Origin: Liolophura sinensis
Taxonomy: Eukaryota > Mollusca > Polyplacophora > Chitonida > Chitonidae
Length of the DNA: 64,000 bases
Assembly: GCF_032854445.1 (NCBI RefSeq)
Contig: NC_088295.1
Location: 90,929,805 to 90,993,804, forward strand
Reading direction: 5' to 3'
Shown: piece after piece, positions 1 through 12,779 of the stretch
Numbering within the stretch: the stretch's first letter is position 1
Layout of the letters: each line of letters starts with the position of its first letter
The notes under the pieces: model-generated
Database searches by the model: none
What the model saw: only the letters and a program-made list of their open reading frames with translations
Told to the model about the DNA's origin: nothing
Made by a program: the position numbers and the translations under genes

Positions 1-1059
1 TAAGATTATGGTAAAATGTCTTTCAAACAAGAAACCTCTTACCCACTATGATTTCAGGGCCGCACTTTATTGTTCATGTAATACAACATACTAACCATGC
101 ACCGTTCCCAAGGGTTTTGTAGAAATATACATACGAATACTTCTGAGCAACTTTGTTGAGCAGCGATCAAAACAGTAATAGATAGACTGGTATTTTTCTG
201 CCAGTATTCCTGTTCGAACATTGTATGTGAGAGGGAATATTAAGGATAGGATGATCCCATGAACATGTGTGTAAATACGTGTACATGTAGTAATGCGTTG
301 CGGCCCGCTGCACGAGGACAGTACTATCGGCGCGCGATTTGCACCGTCCTCTTGCCGCGTGCAGCGACCCGCGGTCCGCGGGACGGGATGTACTCAACCG
401 GCTTCAATAATCTCAGTGAAGAAAGAAACGTTTCATGGATGGAAATCTGTATATTTAGTCAATCTGAACAGCGTCTGACATTATTTCAGTAAATATTTAT
501 TGACGATGCTCAATCAATAAAATCTTGGTGAGAAATGGTTGTACAGAGAGTAGAAATTCTATGTGGATACATAATGACATAATGACACTATCTGGCTTCA
601 CTGGACGACGATTGCCCTCGCCTCGCCGGGTCGCTCTGTTGATACAATAGTGGACGCGGTGAATTGTCAACGGGCTTACACGTTCACTCCATCAAACCAT
701 TTTAACAAAAACTTCCATATATAATCTAAATATAAACCCAGGCCTGAGTCGAGCGTGTGGTAAGTGTCAACTGTCTTCATTTCAGCTTGTTGTACTGACC
801 CGATCTAGTAACAGTAATTAGTGGCTACGTATTCAGCTTCGTCTGACAGTAAAAGCCTTTGCCCAAGATAGATAATACTGACAATCCTTATCGATCTGAT
901 TTATGCCTGGCGGATTGACCACTACGGATCAGTGTTTCTACCATTACCGACTAAGACTGACCAGGAGATTGACTGTCAGAGCACACGGTCAAAAGGTCAC
1001 CAGGTCTGTCGGCATAACCCGACACGAAAACTCATCATATTGGTCTAGTCGATAAATCT
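1..1059. other. Unassigned non-coding stretch
   Basis: I see no convincing exon here. The only local feature is a GC-rich patch at about 295-390 that can fold on itself: CGCTGCAC near 310 pairs with GTGCAGCG near 360, with GAGGACAGT facing CCGTCCTC inside. It may be an old inverted-repeat element. The rest is AT-rich with frequent stops. Confidence 0.4.
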
Positions 1060-1065
1060 TTTATT
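1060..1065 (-). promoter_or_regulatory. Poly(A) signal AATAAA, minus strand
   Basis: Plus-strand TTTATT reads AATAAA on the minus strand. It lies about 110 bases beyond the stop codon at 1174 of the candidate minus-strand 3' exon, a normal distance for a cleavage signal. The hexamer is common in AT-rich DNA, so it supports the exon only weakly. Confidence 0.35.
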
Positions 1066-1173
1066 GAAGATAATACAGAACGCACTAGTAAGAGGTTAGT
1101 AACAACGCGCTCTGCACAAGTGTGTCAGGTAGAAGAGGAAGGCTTTTCAGCAAACTTAGGGGATTGTCACTTA

Positions 1174-1308
1174 TCAACAATTCGTATCAGGGCAAAAGCG
1201 ATTAACATAATCTTCATACAACTGAGCACTATGGTGACATATATAGTCCAAGAAAAAAACAAGATGTTGTCGTAGTTGCCCGGTCATGTGTAGCTCACCA
1301 CCACAGCT
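1174..1308 (-). CDS. Possible last exon of a Cys-containing secreted protein (partial)
   Basis: A minus-strand acceptor (pyrimidine-rich run then CTAAGCAG) opens a frame that reads CGGELHMTGQLRQ, then a hydrophobic LVFFLDYIC segment, then YEDYVNRFCPDTNC and a stop. The spaced cysteines and non-random composition look like the C-terminus of a small secreted protein. A second minus-strand stretch at about 1650-1885 has an open Cys-rich frame (ECRVAG, GCLAQSVDC, GCVPEEL) that could be an upstream exon of the same gene, but I could not match a donor and phase between them. The AATAAA at 1060 supports an end here. I do not recognise the family; chance is not excluded. Confidence 0.33.
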   Translation of the reverse strand, partial: SCGGELHMTGQLRQHLVFFLDYICHHSAQLYEDYVNRFCPDTNC

Positions 1309-2356
1309 GCTTAGGTAAACAGTTGACCAACCAAAATGTTGTGTCATATTACAGAGGAAATGATGGCTCAGTGTGTGCCGATAGGTGTAAACCACATCTT
1401 ACAGATATTTACCATTAAAGGAGTTAATATTTTATTAATGTAAGTCTGAATCTTTACTTATGACATTGTATTCAAGAAGTTTTCACTATACGACGGCGGT
1501 TGAATTTATGGTTGGGGTAATCTGGAGGACCGGTAGTAAATCTTTACTAAAACTGTGGGAGCGCACATCAGATAATACAAATCTCTGTCGATATAATTAA
1601 GGAATTCAGACGAGAAGGGTGCGGTCTTCCATCTATGCCTGACCAACCAGTACATCGTTTTGATTATATGATATCGCATTTCCACACGAAGACAAACAGC
1701 ACCAAAAGGGGAGGTCTAAGCGCACAAAGCTCCTCAGGCACGCATCCAGGATCATAGGCATCAAGGCAATCAACTGATTGCGCAAGACAGCCGCGTGGGG
1801 CGCCTCGAGACACGTGTCCTGCCACTCGACACTCTGCAGCATTGATCTCAGAGGTAGTGCCATTGTCAGTCGGGCAGTCTCACATATTTACCATCTGGCC
1901 AAAGTAGGAGGAAAAATCACGAACAAAAGATAATAACGGGATCATATTTTCCTAGACAAAGTTTCGAGAGTCTGCTGTTATCTCATTAAAAGTTGTCTTC
2001 TTCTAATATGTCCTGGCATTGCATTATTCATATTAATTATGCAAAAGTGTGTTGGTGGAGAGGTTACCTCCCGTGAATTTGGTAAGCGGTAAGCTCGGGT
2101 TATATCTACCATGAGGTTAGTCCATCAGTTCGCTTGGAAGCCTAATAGAAACAAATAATCCTAACCTATACAAGAGGGAATCAAGCCTGGATGGCTTCAA
2201 CACCTAAATATAAAATTCGAGAGAAGCCGAGCGAAGTATCATCTAACGCTTGTTCCCTTTCATGAAAGACCTAATAAATCCTAATAAATCATAGAGCGAA
2301 ACGCGTGTTGAGCACACGGGTGGTTGGCCATAAACTTTCTGTGATATACCTATTTG

Positions 2357-5300
2357 TTACGACGACTACCCCCGCCCCCATCGCTAAGAAACTACGCATG
2401 TGTTCATGATCTATATCACGACTACTCCCACCCCAGCTCTAAGATACCACGCGTGTGTTCATGATCTATAACACGACTACTCCCACCTCCATGGCTAAGA
2501 AACCACGCTTGTGCTCATGACCTATATCACGACTAATCCTGCCCCCAGCGCTAAGGTATCACGCATGTGTTCATGGTCTACATCACGACTACCCCCACCC
2601 CAGGGCTAAGAAACTACGCATGTGTTCATGATCTAGATCACGACTACCCCCTCCCCAGCGCTAAGATAACACGCATTTGTTCATGATCTATATCAGGACT
2701 ACCCCCTCCCCAGCGCTAAGATACCACGCATGTGTTCATGATCTACATCACGACTATCCTCGCCCCCAGCGCTAAGAAACCACGCATTTGTTCATGATCT
2801 ATATCATGACTACCCCCACACCAGGGCTAAGAAACCACGCATGTGTTCATGATCAATATCACGACTACTCCTGCCCCCAGCGCTAAGAAACCACGCATGT
2901 GTTCATGATCTATATCACGACTACCCCCACCCCAACACTAGCAAACTACGCATGTGTTCATGATCTATATCACGACTACTCCTGTCCCCAGCGCTAAGAA
3001 ACCACGCATCTGTTCATGATCTATATCACGACTACCCCCACCCCAACACTAGCAAACTACGCATGTGTTCATGATCTATATCACGACTACTCCTGTCCAC
3101 AGCGCTAAAAAACCACGCATGTGTTCATGATCTATATCATGACTACCCCCACCCCAGCGCTAAGATACCACGCATGTGTTCATGATCTACATCACGACTA
3201 CCCCCTCCCCAGCGCTAAGAAACCACGCATGTGTTCATGATCTATATCATGACTACCCCCTCCCCAGTGCTAAGAAACCACGCATGTGTTTATGATCTAT
3301 ATCATGAATACCCCCTCCCCAGCGCTAAGATACCACACATGTGTTCATGATCTATATCACGACTACTCCTGTCCCCAGCGCTAAGAAACCACGCATGTGT
3401 TCATGATCTATATCACGACTACCCCCTCCCCAGCGCTAAGAAACCACGCATGTGTTCATGATCTATATCATGACTACCCCCTAACCAGCGCTAAGATACC
3501 ACGCATGTCTTCATGATCTATATCACGACTACTCCTGTCCCCAGCGCTAAGAAACCACGCATGTGTTCATGATCTATATCACGACTACCCCCGCCCCAAC
3601 ACTAGCAAACTACGCATGTGTTCATGATCTATATCACGACTACTCCTGTCCCCAGCGCTAAGAAACCACGCATGTGTTCATGATCTATATCATGACTACC
3701 CCCACACCAGGGCTAAGATACCACGCATGTGTTCATGATCTATATCACGACTACTCCTGTCCCCAGCGCTAAGAAACCACGCATGTGTTCATGATCTATA
3801 TCACGACTACCCCCACCCCAACACTAGCAAACTACGCATGTGTTCATGATCTATATCACGACTACTCCTGTCCCCAGCGCTAAGAAACCACGCATGTGTT
3901 CATGATCTATATCATGACTACCCCCACCCCAGCGCTAAGAAACCATGCTTGTGTTCATGATCTATATCACGACTACCCCCACCCCAGTGCTAAGAAACCA
4001 CGTATGTGTTCATGATCTATATCAGGACTACCCCCTCCCCAGCGCTAAGATACCACGCATGTGTTCATGATCTACATCACGACTACTCTTGCTCCTAGTG
4101 CTAAGATGCCACGCATGTGTTCATTGTCTATATCACGACTACCCCTCCCCCAGCGCTAAGAAACCACGCATGTGTTTGTGATCTATATCGCGACTACCCC
4201 AACCCCAGCGCTAAGAAACCACGCATGTGTTCATGATCTATATCGCGACTACCCCAACTCCAGCGCTAAGAAACCACGCTTGTGTTCATGATCAATATCA
4301 CGACTACTCCTGTCTCCAGCGCTAAGAAACCACGCATGTGTTCATGATCTACATCACGACTACCCCCTCCCCCAGTGCTAAGAAACCACGCTTGTGTTCA
4401 TGATCAATATCACGACTACTCCTGTCCCCAGCGCTAAGATACCACGCATGTGTTCATGATCAATATCACGACTACTCCTGTCCCCAGCGCTAAGAAACCA
4501 CGCTTGTGTTCATGATCAATATCACGACTACTCCTGTCCCCAGCGCTAAGATACCACGCATGTGTTCATGATCTATATCACGACTTCCCCCTCACCAGCG
4601 CTAAGAAACCATGCTTGTGTTCATGATCTATATCACGACTACCCCCACCCCAGTGTTAAGAAACCACGCATTTGTTCATGAGCTATATCAGGACTACCCC
4701 CTCCCCAGCGCTAAGATACCACACATGTGTTCATGATCTATATCACGACTAGTCCTGTCCCCAGCGCTAAGATACCACGCATGTGTTCATGATCTATATC
4801 ACGACTTCCCCCTTCCCAGCGCTAAGAAACCATGCTTGTGTTCATGATCTATATCACGACTACTCCTGTCCCCAGCGCTAAGATACCACGCATGTGTTCA
4901 TGATCTATATCACGACTTCCCCCACCCCAGCGCTAAGAAACCATGCTTGTGTTCATGATCTATCTCACGACTACCCCCACCCTAGTGCTAAGAAACCACG
5001 CATTTGTTCATGATCTATATCAGGACTACCCCCTCCCCAGCGCTAAGATACCACGCATGTGTTCATGATCTACATCACGACTACCCCCACCCCAGCGCTA
5101 AGATACCACACATGTGTTCATGATCTATATCGCGACTACCCCCTCCCCAGCGCTAAGAAACCATGCTTGTGTTCATGATCTATATCACGACTACCCCCAC
5201 CCCCAGCGCTAAGATACCACGCATTTGTTCATGATCTATATCATGACTACCCCCACCCCAGCGCTAAGATACCACGCATGTGTTCATGATCTATATCATG

Positions 5301-5462
5301 ACTACCCCCACCCCAGTGCTAAGAAACCACGCATTTGTTCATGATCTACATCACGATTATCCCCGCCCCCAGCGCTAAAATACCACGCATGTGTTCATGA
5401 TCTATATCACGGCTACCCCCGCCCCCAGCGCTAAGAAACCACGCATGTGTTCATGATCTATG
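2357..5462. repeat. Satellite/minisatellite array, ~55-56 bp unit, ~56 copies
   Basis: A continuous tandem array of 55-56 bp units. The core is CTAAGAAACCACGCATGTGT followed by TCATGATCTATATCACGACTA and a variable C-rich spacer (CCCCCACCCCAGCG, CTCCTGTCCCCAGCG or CCCCAACACTAGCA). Point variants recur in alternating patterns (AAACC/ATACC, CATG/CTTG, CCCACC/CCTGTCC), showing that multi-unit blocks were duplicated together. TCATGA and TGATCTATATCA give short palindromic stretches. There is no long open frame. Confidence 0.97.
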
Positions 5463-6174
5463 GCCGATCAGTACTAACTGATCAGTTAATCGTTTGTGAC
5501 GCTGATGCGAAGATGCGTTGTGGATTGCTTTCTATCTCGTATCGACGTGTACAAGTTCACAAATATTAATATATATTTGGGTCAATCGTTATATACAATA
5601 CATCCAGCTGCTCATCTTTACCCGACGACATCTTTCTGTGAACATACAACATTCTGTGAACAGCCGTATTCTGTTCGTTTCTACCAGAACTCTTTTTTTG
5701 TCTTGAGGTACATTTGATTTAATCGGTACGAACCTACTCACAGTGGAAGACTTTCAAGGAAACCATGCCAGTAATCAGGCCATAGATCGACATATTTGTA
5801 AAGGGAGAGTATGTTAAGCAAATGAAAAAGGTTCAGCACATGCACTTTTGCCGAAATGATCGCGTTCACATTGCCGACAAATTAACATTTCACTGGGCAG
5901 AAATTCTCTTGGTGTTTGATGTATCCACTCTTTGCTTCTAAACACGCTCATAACGTAGTGTACACTGTAATGTAAACGAGAGGTTTGTGTGAAACATGCG
6001 GAAGACATGAGGCGAGAATATTTAAACCTTATACTGTATAAACTGTACATTTTATGTTACCGAGGTGAATTAGAAATAACCTCACAATTACAACACTTAC
6101 ATCAAGCCTATATTTTGTTGGGTTAGTAATTCCATACATAGTGATTTTTTTTATTTCTATAACTTCTATTTTGA
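5463..6174. other. Unassigned stretch between satellite and SINE
   Basis: Non-coding as far as I can see. Directly after the last satellite unit is a short palindrome, GATCAGT...ACTGATCAGTT (about 5464-5490). Open frames of 60-80 codons on both strands have no domain, signal peptide or splice context that I trust. Confidence 0.4.
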
Positions 6175-6432
6175 TATCGGCTCAGTCGGTTAGCGCGCTA
6201 GCGCAGCGTAATGACCCAGAAGCCTCTCACCAATGCGGTCGCTGTGAGTTCAAGACCAGCCCATGCTGCCTTCCTCTCCGGCCGTACGTGGGAAGGTATG
6301 TCAGCAACCTGCGGATGGTCGTGGGTTTCCCCCGGGCTCTGCCCGGTTTCCACCCACCATAATGCTGGCCGCCGTCGTATAAGTGAAATATTCTTGAGTA
6401 CGGTGTAAAACACAAATCAAAAAAAAAAAATC
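6175..6432 (+). mobile_element. Full-length tRNA-derived SINE (core family A)
   Basis: The head is tRNA-like: an A-box type GCTCAGTCGGTTAGCGCG and a B-box type GTGAGTTCAAGACC about 50 bases later. The body has GGTCGTGGGTTTCCCCCGGG, CACCATAATGCTGGCCGCCG and GAAATATTCTTGAGTACGG, ending in a CAAATC A-rich tail. This body recurs at 10195, 31495, 32150 and 63460 in the window. It resembles the widely conserved SINE core known from bivalves and other molluscs. It is the most complete copy here. Short open frames through it are not genes. Confidence 0.9.
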
Positions 6433-9400
6433 TATTTTGATATCATTCAATTAATCTGCTTCGTTCCATTTCACCACAGCAGATAATCCTAGAGCGGGTT
6501 ACAATGCATCTCGCTCCCACTGATGTAGGCCTACATTTTGATATCAGGGGAAATCAGACACGAGCCTTGGCTTTATACTGGCCCTACAGTTTTCCATTTC
6601 ATTGAGGATGATTACACTGGCCCGTACGTTAGGTTATTACGCTTGTATGTGCACTACTGGAATGGCGATGTAAATATGGAATAATTGTACCAGGTTGGAT
6701 CTACTGCCTGCATGAGTAAGAGGGACCCGGAAGCTAGATGTCTGGAAATACACTAGATCATTAACACCCACATAGCCTTCGATATGATGATAAGCTTGGC
6801 GGGCTGTGTGGTACAAGATTCTACATGCGACCAGATAGGGGATCTGTCCTCTGTGGCATGTAAACATTTCTCTCTTCTCAAATATCTTGGATGTTTCCTT
6901 GGTTACACCTGAAGCGAATGAAGAATCGTGCGGGTAACTACATGAAACATGTTTTTCAATATAAAATAGAGAGAAAAAAAAAACAACAAACACTCAATAT
7001 CGGGACAAGCTGGGGAGAATTGTAAATTGTTAGCCTTTGGTATCCTTGACAACCCACAAATAAAACGATCGTCTGATGCAAGAACTTGCCTCAGTTTCCA
7101 TGGTAACGAAACAACAAGTAAGCCTAAACGTTTTGTGAACATGGTATGTCCACGTGTTCATTCCACAACAAAAGATTTAGACAAAGGAAAGTATTTTTTT
7201 TACATATACCTGAGGAGTATCATCAAGTTGGTATCAATTGGCTCCACTGTTAAAATGCATCGGTGCAGAAAAATACTTACCATTTTAGGGTAAAGTAAAA
7301 CAAAACCTCAACTCCCACGTTAGGTTGGGCAACGGTGCAGACAGAGTTTTAAAAGATACAGAATACGTGTGGAAAAATAAGAAAGAAAAAGAGCATACAT
7401 GGGTGTTTGTAACGTCCCAATTAAAGCATACATGAAACGGTTTGGTTTTGCTTATTGATGTGCAGTTTATGATGTGTAATAACATATAACTGTACAAACA
7501 AATTTTTCAACTTTCGCTTTAGGGGGATAAAAATGGCTTCAAAGTGCAGTTTTCTTAGGGTGCCAGCGGTCAGTCCGGAAACTAATTAACTGGCAACGGT
7601 GACATCAACGAGGATCCCCTTTAAAATAACTTAATAATAACAGGGACAGACTGAAAAGGTCTGGCCGAATGGGGGCGGGAGTAGGGTGAACAGACCGAAT
7701 GGCAGCGGGTGTAATGGTGTGGAGGGGGTGCTAGGCTGGCCCGAAGAAGCCATCCAGTTTCTGTGTACATGTCACGTTGCCCAAATTGTAGCCACATGGT
7801 TCATCTGGCTCGGGGCACTTCGAGTTCCGAGCAAGATCAACGATGACGTAATTTCCGAAAAAAAAAACCCGATCATTGACGGAAAATATGTATAATATAG
7901 AGGGTATTTAACCAGTATAAAAATATCCTCAAAATGAAATTTTTTGGACAAAATTTTTAACAAGAATTTCAGGGCATAATTTTGCTCATTTGGCATAGAA
8001 AACTAATGTTTGTGTTAGAGTTCCTTTTCATGTGTCCTTTACGATCACACAGATAGACATAATGATCACGGCGAATAAATGATGATTAATTGGTAAATGA
8101 ATTCCAGAAGAATAATCACAGTACAGCGAGTTACAGGCAGGAAATAAGCGGGTGAAGGACTCTAAATACACTAGAAACGAAACCGAAAGTCAACTGTGCG
8201 ATCCAGGAAGCGATCGATCATGTATGAGATGTACGTTTCTCCCATCCGATTCGTCATTAGTGGTGTTTGCTGACCTGGCTATACAAACAGAGCCCAACAA
8301 ACCCAGCGATTTGTGTGTGAACACATAGGGCCTCCATGCTTCTATCGTTTCATCTCGTTTCACGAAAAAATCGAAGTGAAGTATTGAGCGGTTTGTCCCA
8401 AAGACGATTTACGTGATATTGTGATTTTTAAACACCGACTTTGATCGCCGTAGACATTGTTGTAACGCTGAGCTATTGTCTTACTATGGGTTACCTTTCA
8501 CTCACGGGTACTAAATATTCTTCCCTGAAATGTTATGTAGTTTCCGTCTATAGTATTATTTAGTACCTTTTACAACTGATTTTAGCATTTTTCGAAACAT
8601 GACTCAGTATCGACTGATATCAGGGCTGGAAACACACCTAAACACGTAATTTTTTTCTGACGTGCTTGATAACACTGTATATTAACGTTTAATCTATGCC
8701 AATTGGATACGCCATGTTAGAGAAATCCGAAACACGATGTCGCATCTCTCGTCCCGCATTCTCATGTCACGGCTAAAAGGCGGTTCGAGTGACGTCAGCG
8801 GAAGTTGCCGCGTTCTCGAGTTAAAGAAACAGCTCGAGTCTGACTGGTTAAAATAGATAACTTTGGGACGTTTTCGATTTTTCTCAGTGTGAGCGGTTTT
8901 ACTCACTTTGAACTTTGAAATCAGGAGAGTAAAAAGGTATACCCAGTAAAAGTTCTTGTGGGCTTGCTCATCAATGAATATATACATCTGGTCTAGTCAC
9001 AGCTCAATGGCCCGTTGGCCACCCATCAATGCATCAATGCATCAATGCAGTTATTATAATCACTTTAGTGACAGGCTGAGGCTTACACCGGCTGCAAATT
9101 CTTGAGACACCAGGCCGGATATGATGCCATTTGAAATCAACACATTCTAATTGCAAGGTCTTGGGTCTGTTTACTTCTGTTTACCTGATATTTTAAAGGA
9201 GGCTATGGGAATTGGGGTGGACAAGGGTGTGTGCGTGTGTGTTGGTGGGGTGGGGGGGGGGGGGGGTGATGGCGATGCGGGGACAAGATTTTTGTTTCGG
9301 CTTAGGATCGCTTTTCCTTCCATCATTGTCCGTTCTATTAATCTTGGATACGCCATATTTCAATACTGCTTGATAGTAAAAATCTGACATTTGATTTATT

Positions 9401-10194
9401 CTTTATTTAAATAAAGAATGTGGTATTGTAAGGCGAGGAATTGGCCTCAATGTACCTCAAGGAAGGAAACAGATTATAGCTGTGGGTGATAACCGCAGAC
9501 ACACTCTTAAAGGCACTTCTTTTTCAGATCTGTTTTACTCGTCTGTTCCTGTTGTTTGGCAAACATGAGACTTATAAAGCTCCAAACTTGCACTGAAGAG
9601 ATGTGTGTATCATAAAATCGGAAAATGGTAGCCTAGTCCAGTCACACTGAAAATGTCTTTTTTTTTTTTAAAATTAGACGCTGTGGAGTGGGGGAAATCA
9701 CCATACCACAAATGTGACTTTCTGAAATATTCTTGTGCACGCAGTTATGCACCATTCAATTAAATAAAGATATTAGAAATGTAACTTTAAGATTTATACT
9801 TCGCATAACGTGTTAATGTTAATTATAGCTAACAACCAGGACTCACGTATGATTTCGTTATGGTTGCCAGAGGTAAAATAATACCATCTTAACAATTATC
9901 CATTCTAATTCATGTAAACACTTATATAATAATTCATGATAATACTTATTTAATGCAAGACGGCCTATATCTTTAATTGCACAAAAGTATTTCCAAACAA
10001 ATAAAAGACCAGCGTAGATTGTTGTTACTGAGCAACCATCTCTTTTTTTAGTCACATAACTTATATGGGCGCTTCGACCAAATTGTATACTTCCGATTTT
10101 GAAATTTACACATGTGTGTGGGATTTTGAAATTTGCAGTGTCTTATCGTACCTTTATGGGGCCGATTCTCTACCTTGTCGTATCGGGTTCTTTC
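6433..10194. other. Unassigned intergenic region
   Basis: No exon model could be built. Landmarks are a G-run at 9241-9266, a CATCAATG triplet repeat at about 9025-9050, a T/A-rich tract at 9658-9672, and a palindromic cAMP-response-type site TGACGTCA at about 8791 in a locally CpG-richer patch (8730-8840) that could be a promoter of an unseen gene. Several 60-118 codon open frames (for example 6637-6993 minus) lack recognisable domains and are probably chance. Confidence 0.4.
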
Positions 10195-10365
10195 TTTATT
10201 TATTTACTCAAATGTTGCTTTACCCCGTACTGAAGAATATTTCACTTAAAGGACGGATAGCCAACATTATAGTGGAAGGAAACCTGACAGAGCCCGCTGA
10301 AAACATACGAGCTCTTGGGTCATTACGCCGCGCTAGCGCGCTAATCATCTCGTTCGCTGAAATTT
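10195..10365 (-). mobile_element. SINE core family A, minus orientation, internally deleted
   Basis: Read on the minus strand it starts with a tRNA-like piece TTAGCGCGCTAGCGCGGCGTAATGACCC, skips most of the head and B box, and continues with the body (GGGCTCTGTCAGGTTTCC, CACTATAATGTTGGCTATCC, AATATTCTTCAGTACGGGG), ending in a TAAATAAA tail. The match to the copy at 6175 is clear but diverged. Confidence 0.85.
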
Positions 10366-10479
10366 GAGTGATGTAGTCGTGTTAAGTGATGTAATACTTA
10401 AAAAGGCACCAGGGTGCACGGACCCAACTTACACACGGTGTATGCCTCAGCCTGACACTAAAGTGATTATAATTACTGT

Positions 10480-10795
10480 CCCCGACCTCGCTACCTCGCT
10501 GCTTTATTACCTAGCTACCTGGCATCGCTACCTCGCTTCTTCGCATCTATACCTCGCTACCTCGCTATCTCGCCCTTTGCAAAGGGCGAGATAGCGATGC
10601 GACTCAGCGAGAGAGCGAGATTATGTTAATCTCGCTACCTCGCTGTCTCGCACCACTACCTCGCTGCCTCGCATAGCTACCTCGTTACATCGGTACCGCG
10701 TTACCTCGCTACCTCGTTACCTGGCTTCGTTACCTCGCTACCTCGCTGCGCCCTGTGTAAGAAAAGTCGAGGTAGGGAGGTAGCGAGATGTCCTC
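10480..10795. repeat. Degenerate (CTACCTCG)n array with inverted segments
   Basis: Octamer-type repeats of CTACCTCG, with variants GTTACCTCG, CTATCTCG and CTGCCTCG, run along the plus strand. They flip to the reverse complement (GAGGTAGCGAGA) after a perfect palindrome at 10563-10596 and again at the right end (10764-10790). No coding meaning is seen. Confidence 0.9.
10563..10596. repeat. Perfect 34-bp palindrome (17-bp arms, no spacer)
   Basis: CGCTATCTCGCCCTTTG is followed at once by its exact reverse complement. It sits at the point where the surrounding octamer array changes strand, so it looks like a fold-back junction of the array. A second weaker inverted pair (GCGAGATTA / TAATCTCGC) follows about 20 bases on. 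Confidence 0.93.
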
Positions 10796-11254
10796 TATCA
10801 CCGTCCATACGTGTATCACTACACTGCGTTGTAAACACATCATTACAATATCATGCGAACAACGCTCAGTTGGTAACAAGGATGTTAGAGTTATGTCCCT
10901 TATAAAACTTGATCAACACAATTTGTTTATTAATTCAGCAGACAAGCAAGCAATGCAGAGAGACCGAATGAAACCACATGTCCTCAAACCAATGGATGGA
11001 ATAAACACTATTTATTTAGCATACTGACAATGAACAATTGTGCTGTCTCAGGGCATTCATTGCTCAAGTAAATAGGTCGATTACTTTTCCATGCTCTTTT
11101 CCCGACCAGTACTCCGCTACAGGTGATCTGAATTCAGCCGTCTACCATTTTATTATCCACTCTGCATTGTCTGAGATAAGAAATTTGTTACAATTAGTTA
11201 TGACTTTAACTGTCGTTGGGAATGTAGGCTTACACAGTCCAAGGTGTCGCACGG

Positions 11255-11600
11255 GATTTCGTCTGTATGTCGGGCTGTACACAGTGTCGGATTTGATCAC
11301 AGATGTTTGTCATGCTGTACACAGTGTCAGATTTGATCACAGATGTTTGTCGTGCTGTAGTCAGTGTTGTCTGGTGACTTTAGCTGTCACTTTGTCCGAT
11401 GATCTAGTGTGTCTTTCAGGTTGTAGTTCACTCTGTCCGATGATCTAGTGTGTCTTTCGGCTTCAGCTGTTTGTGGGGGTTGTAGTCCGCGTGGTGATGA
11501 CTCCATGTATCTGTCATACAGTAATCCGTCTTGTCGGCTGACTTCATGTATCTGCCAGATTGTAATCCGCCTTGTCGGATGATATCATGTGTTTATCGTG
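11255..11600. repeat. Degenerate tandem repeats, ~50 bp
   Basis: Two near-identical copies of a ~52-bp unit (GCTGTACACAGTGTCGGATT then TGATCACAGATGTTTGTC) are followed by degenerate copies containing TGTCCGATGATCTAGTGTGTC and TTGTCGGATGATATCATGTG. The array lies just beyond the 3' end of the minus-strand CBM14-VWD gene. Confidence 0.75.
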
Positions 11601-11822
11601 TAGTACATAACCAAACTGAAGAGTCAGGTATAATTTCATATATCTGTTAAGTTATATTCCAGTGTATCGTCTTTCAGTATGTCAGTTGTGACAACACAAA
11701 ATACAAAGCGTTTGCCAAATAAATATAGGTAGTAACAAACACGTATCCGAAGAGTGAGGGGTATGGTGTGGGAAAAGCCAGCTGACCACACAACAGGACA
11801 CCTTTAGCTGTCTACTGGGGAG

Positions 11823-12682
11823 TTACTCTTTCTTCGGAGTGAACTGGGCAGCACAGCTGAAATCAAGAACACAATTTTAATATAATATACATATTGAGTG
11901 AAATTATTCCACACAAGTGTTATAGATGTACAGATGACCTTTACACAGGCATGCTTCGTGGAACCAGGTATCTTGTTTCCATTTTAGGTCATTTTTAAAA
12001 GACAAAGAATATTTGCCCATTAACAACAATATTTGCCGTTTTATTCAAGCCTACGGCAACTGCAATTGACAATTAAATATAACCAGGATGGAATGAAAAT
12101 CTTCTCTTTCTTAATCGTAAAGTAGTCTTGTTATTTTTAAAAATGAAAAGCACTTTCAAGTGGCTGCTTGGTCTTATAACTCTCGAAGTCAGGTTAGACA
12201 CGAGCACGTGGCTGGTGAAGAGATACCGCCACACGGTAAACTTGACCTATGTCATCTAAGGTAAATTAACTCACTGATCAAGACCAATCAAATAATCAAA
12301 ATTCTGCTATTTGTGTCACCTGTCACTTTGTTCAGGGAGAGATCTGACGTTATACTCGAACACGGCAGATTGCACGATGACGTCATCGCTGGAATCTCCG
12401 TTCATATTCCCACACAGGCCACACATCTTCCCACTGTAAATCTCCGGTAGAAAGAGGAAGAATCGGTGCTCTCTGTCAACTGTAGCCACGATGCCGTCAT
12501 CTGTTGGGAAAAAGGACGAAATATAAATCCAGGACGCACAACTTTCATGAGTAGCAGGGTATTTACATAAATTAAGTCTAAATATGTTTCTTCCTGTGAG
12601 CACCCATCATTATTATTTATTATTATTTATTATTTTTTTCCTATGTAAATTCTCCTCACCACGGGATCTTTCTCTATTTCTT

Positions 12683-12779
<97 letters not shown>

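Noticed and set aside
2357-5462. CRISPR array
   Set aside because: Units are contiguous tandem copies without unique spacers, in a eukaryotic sequence.
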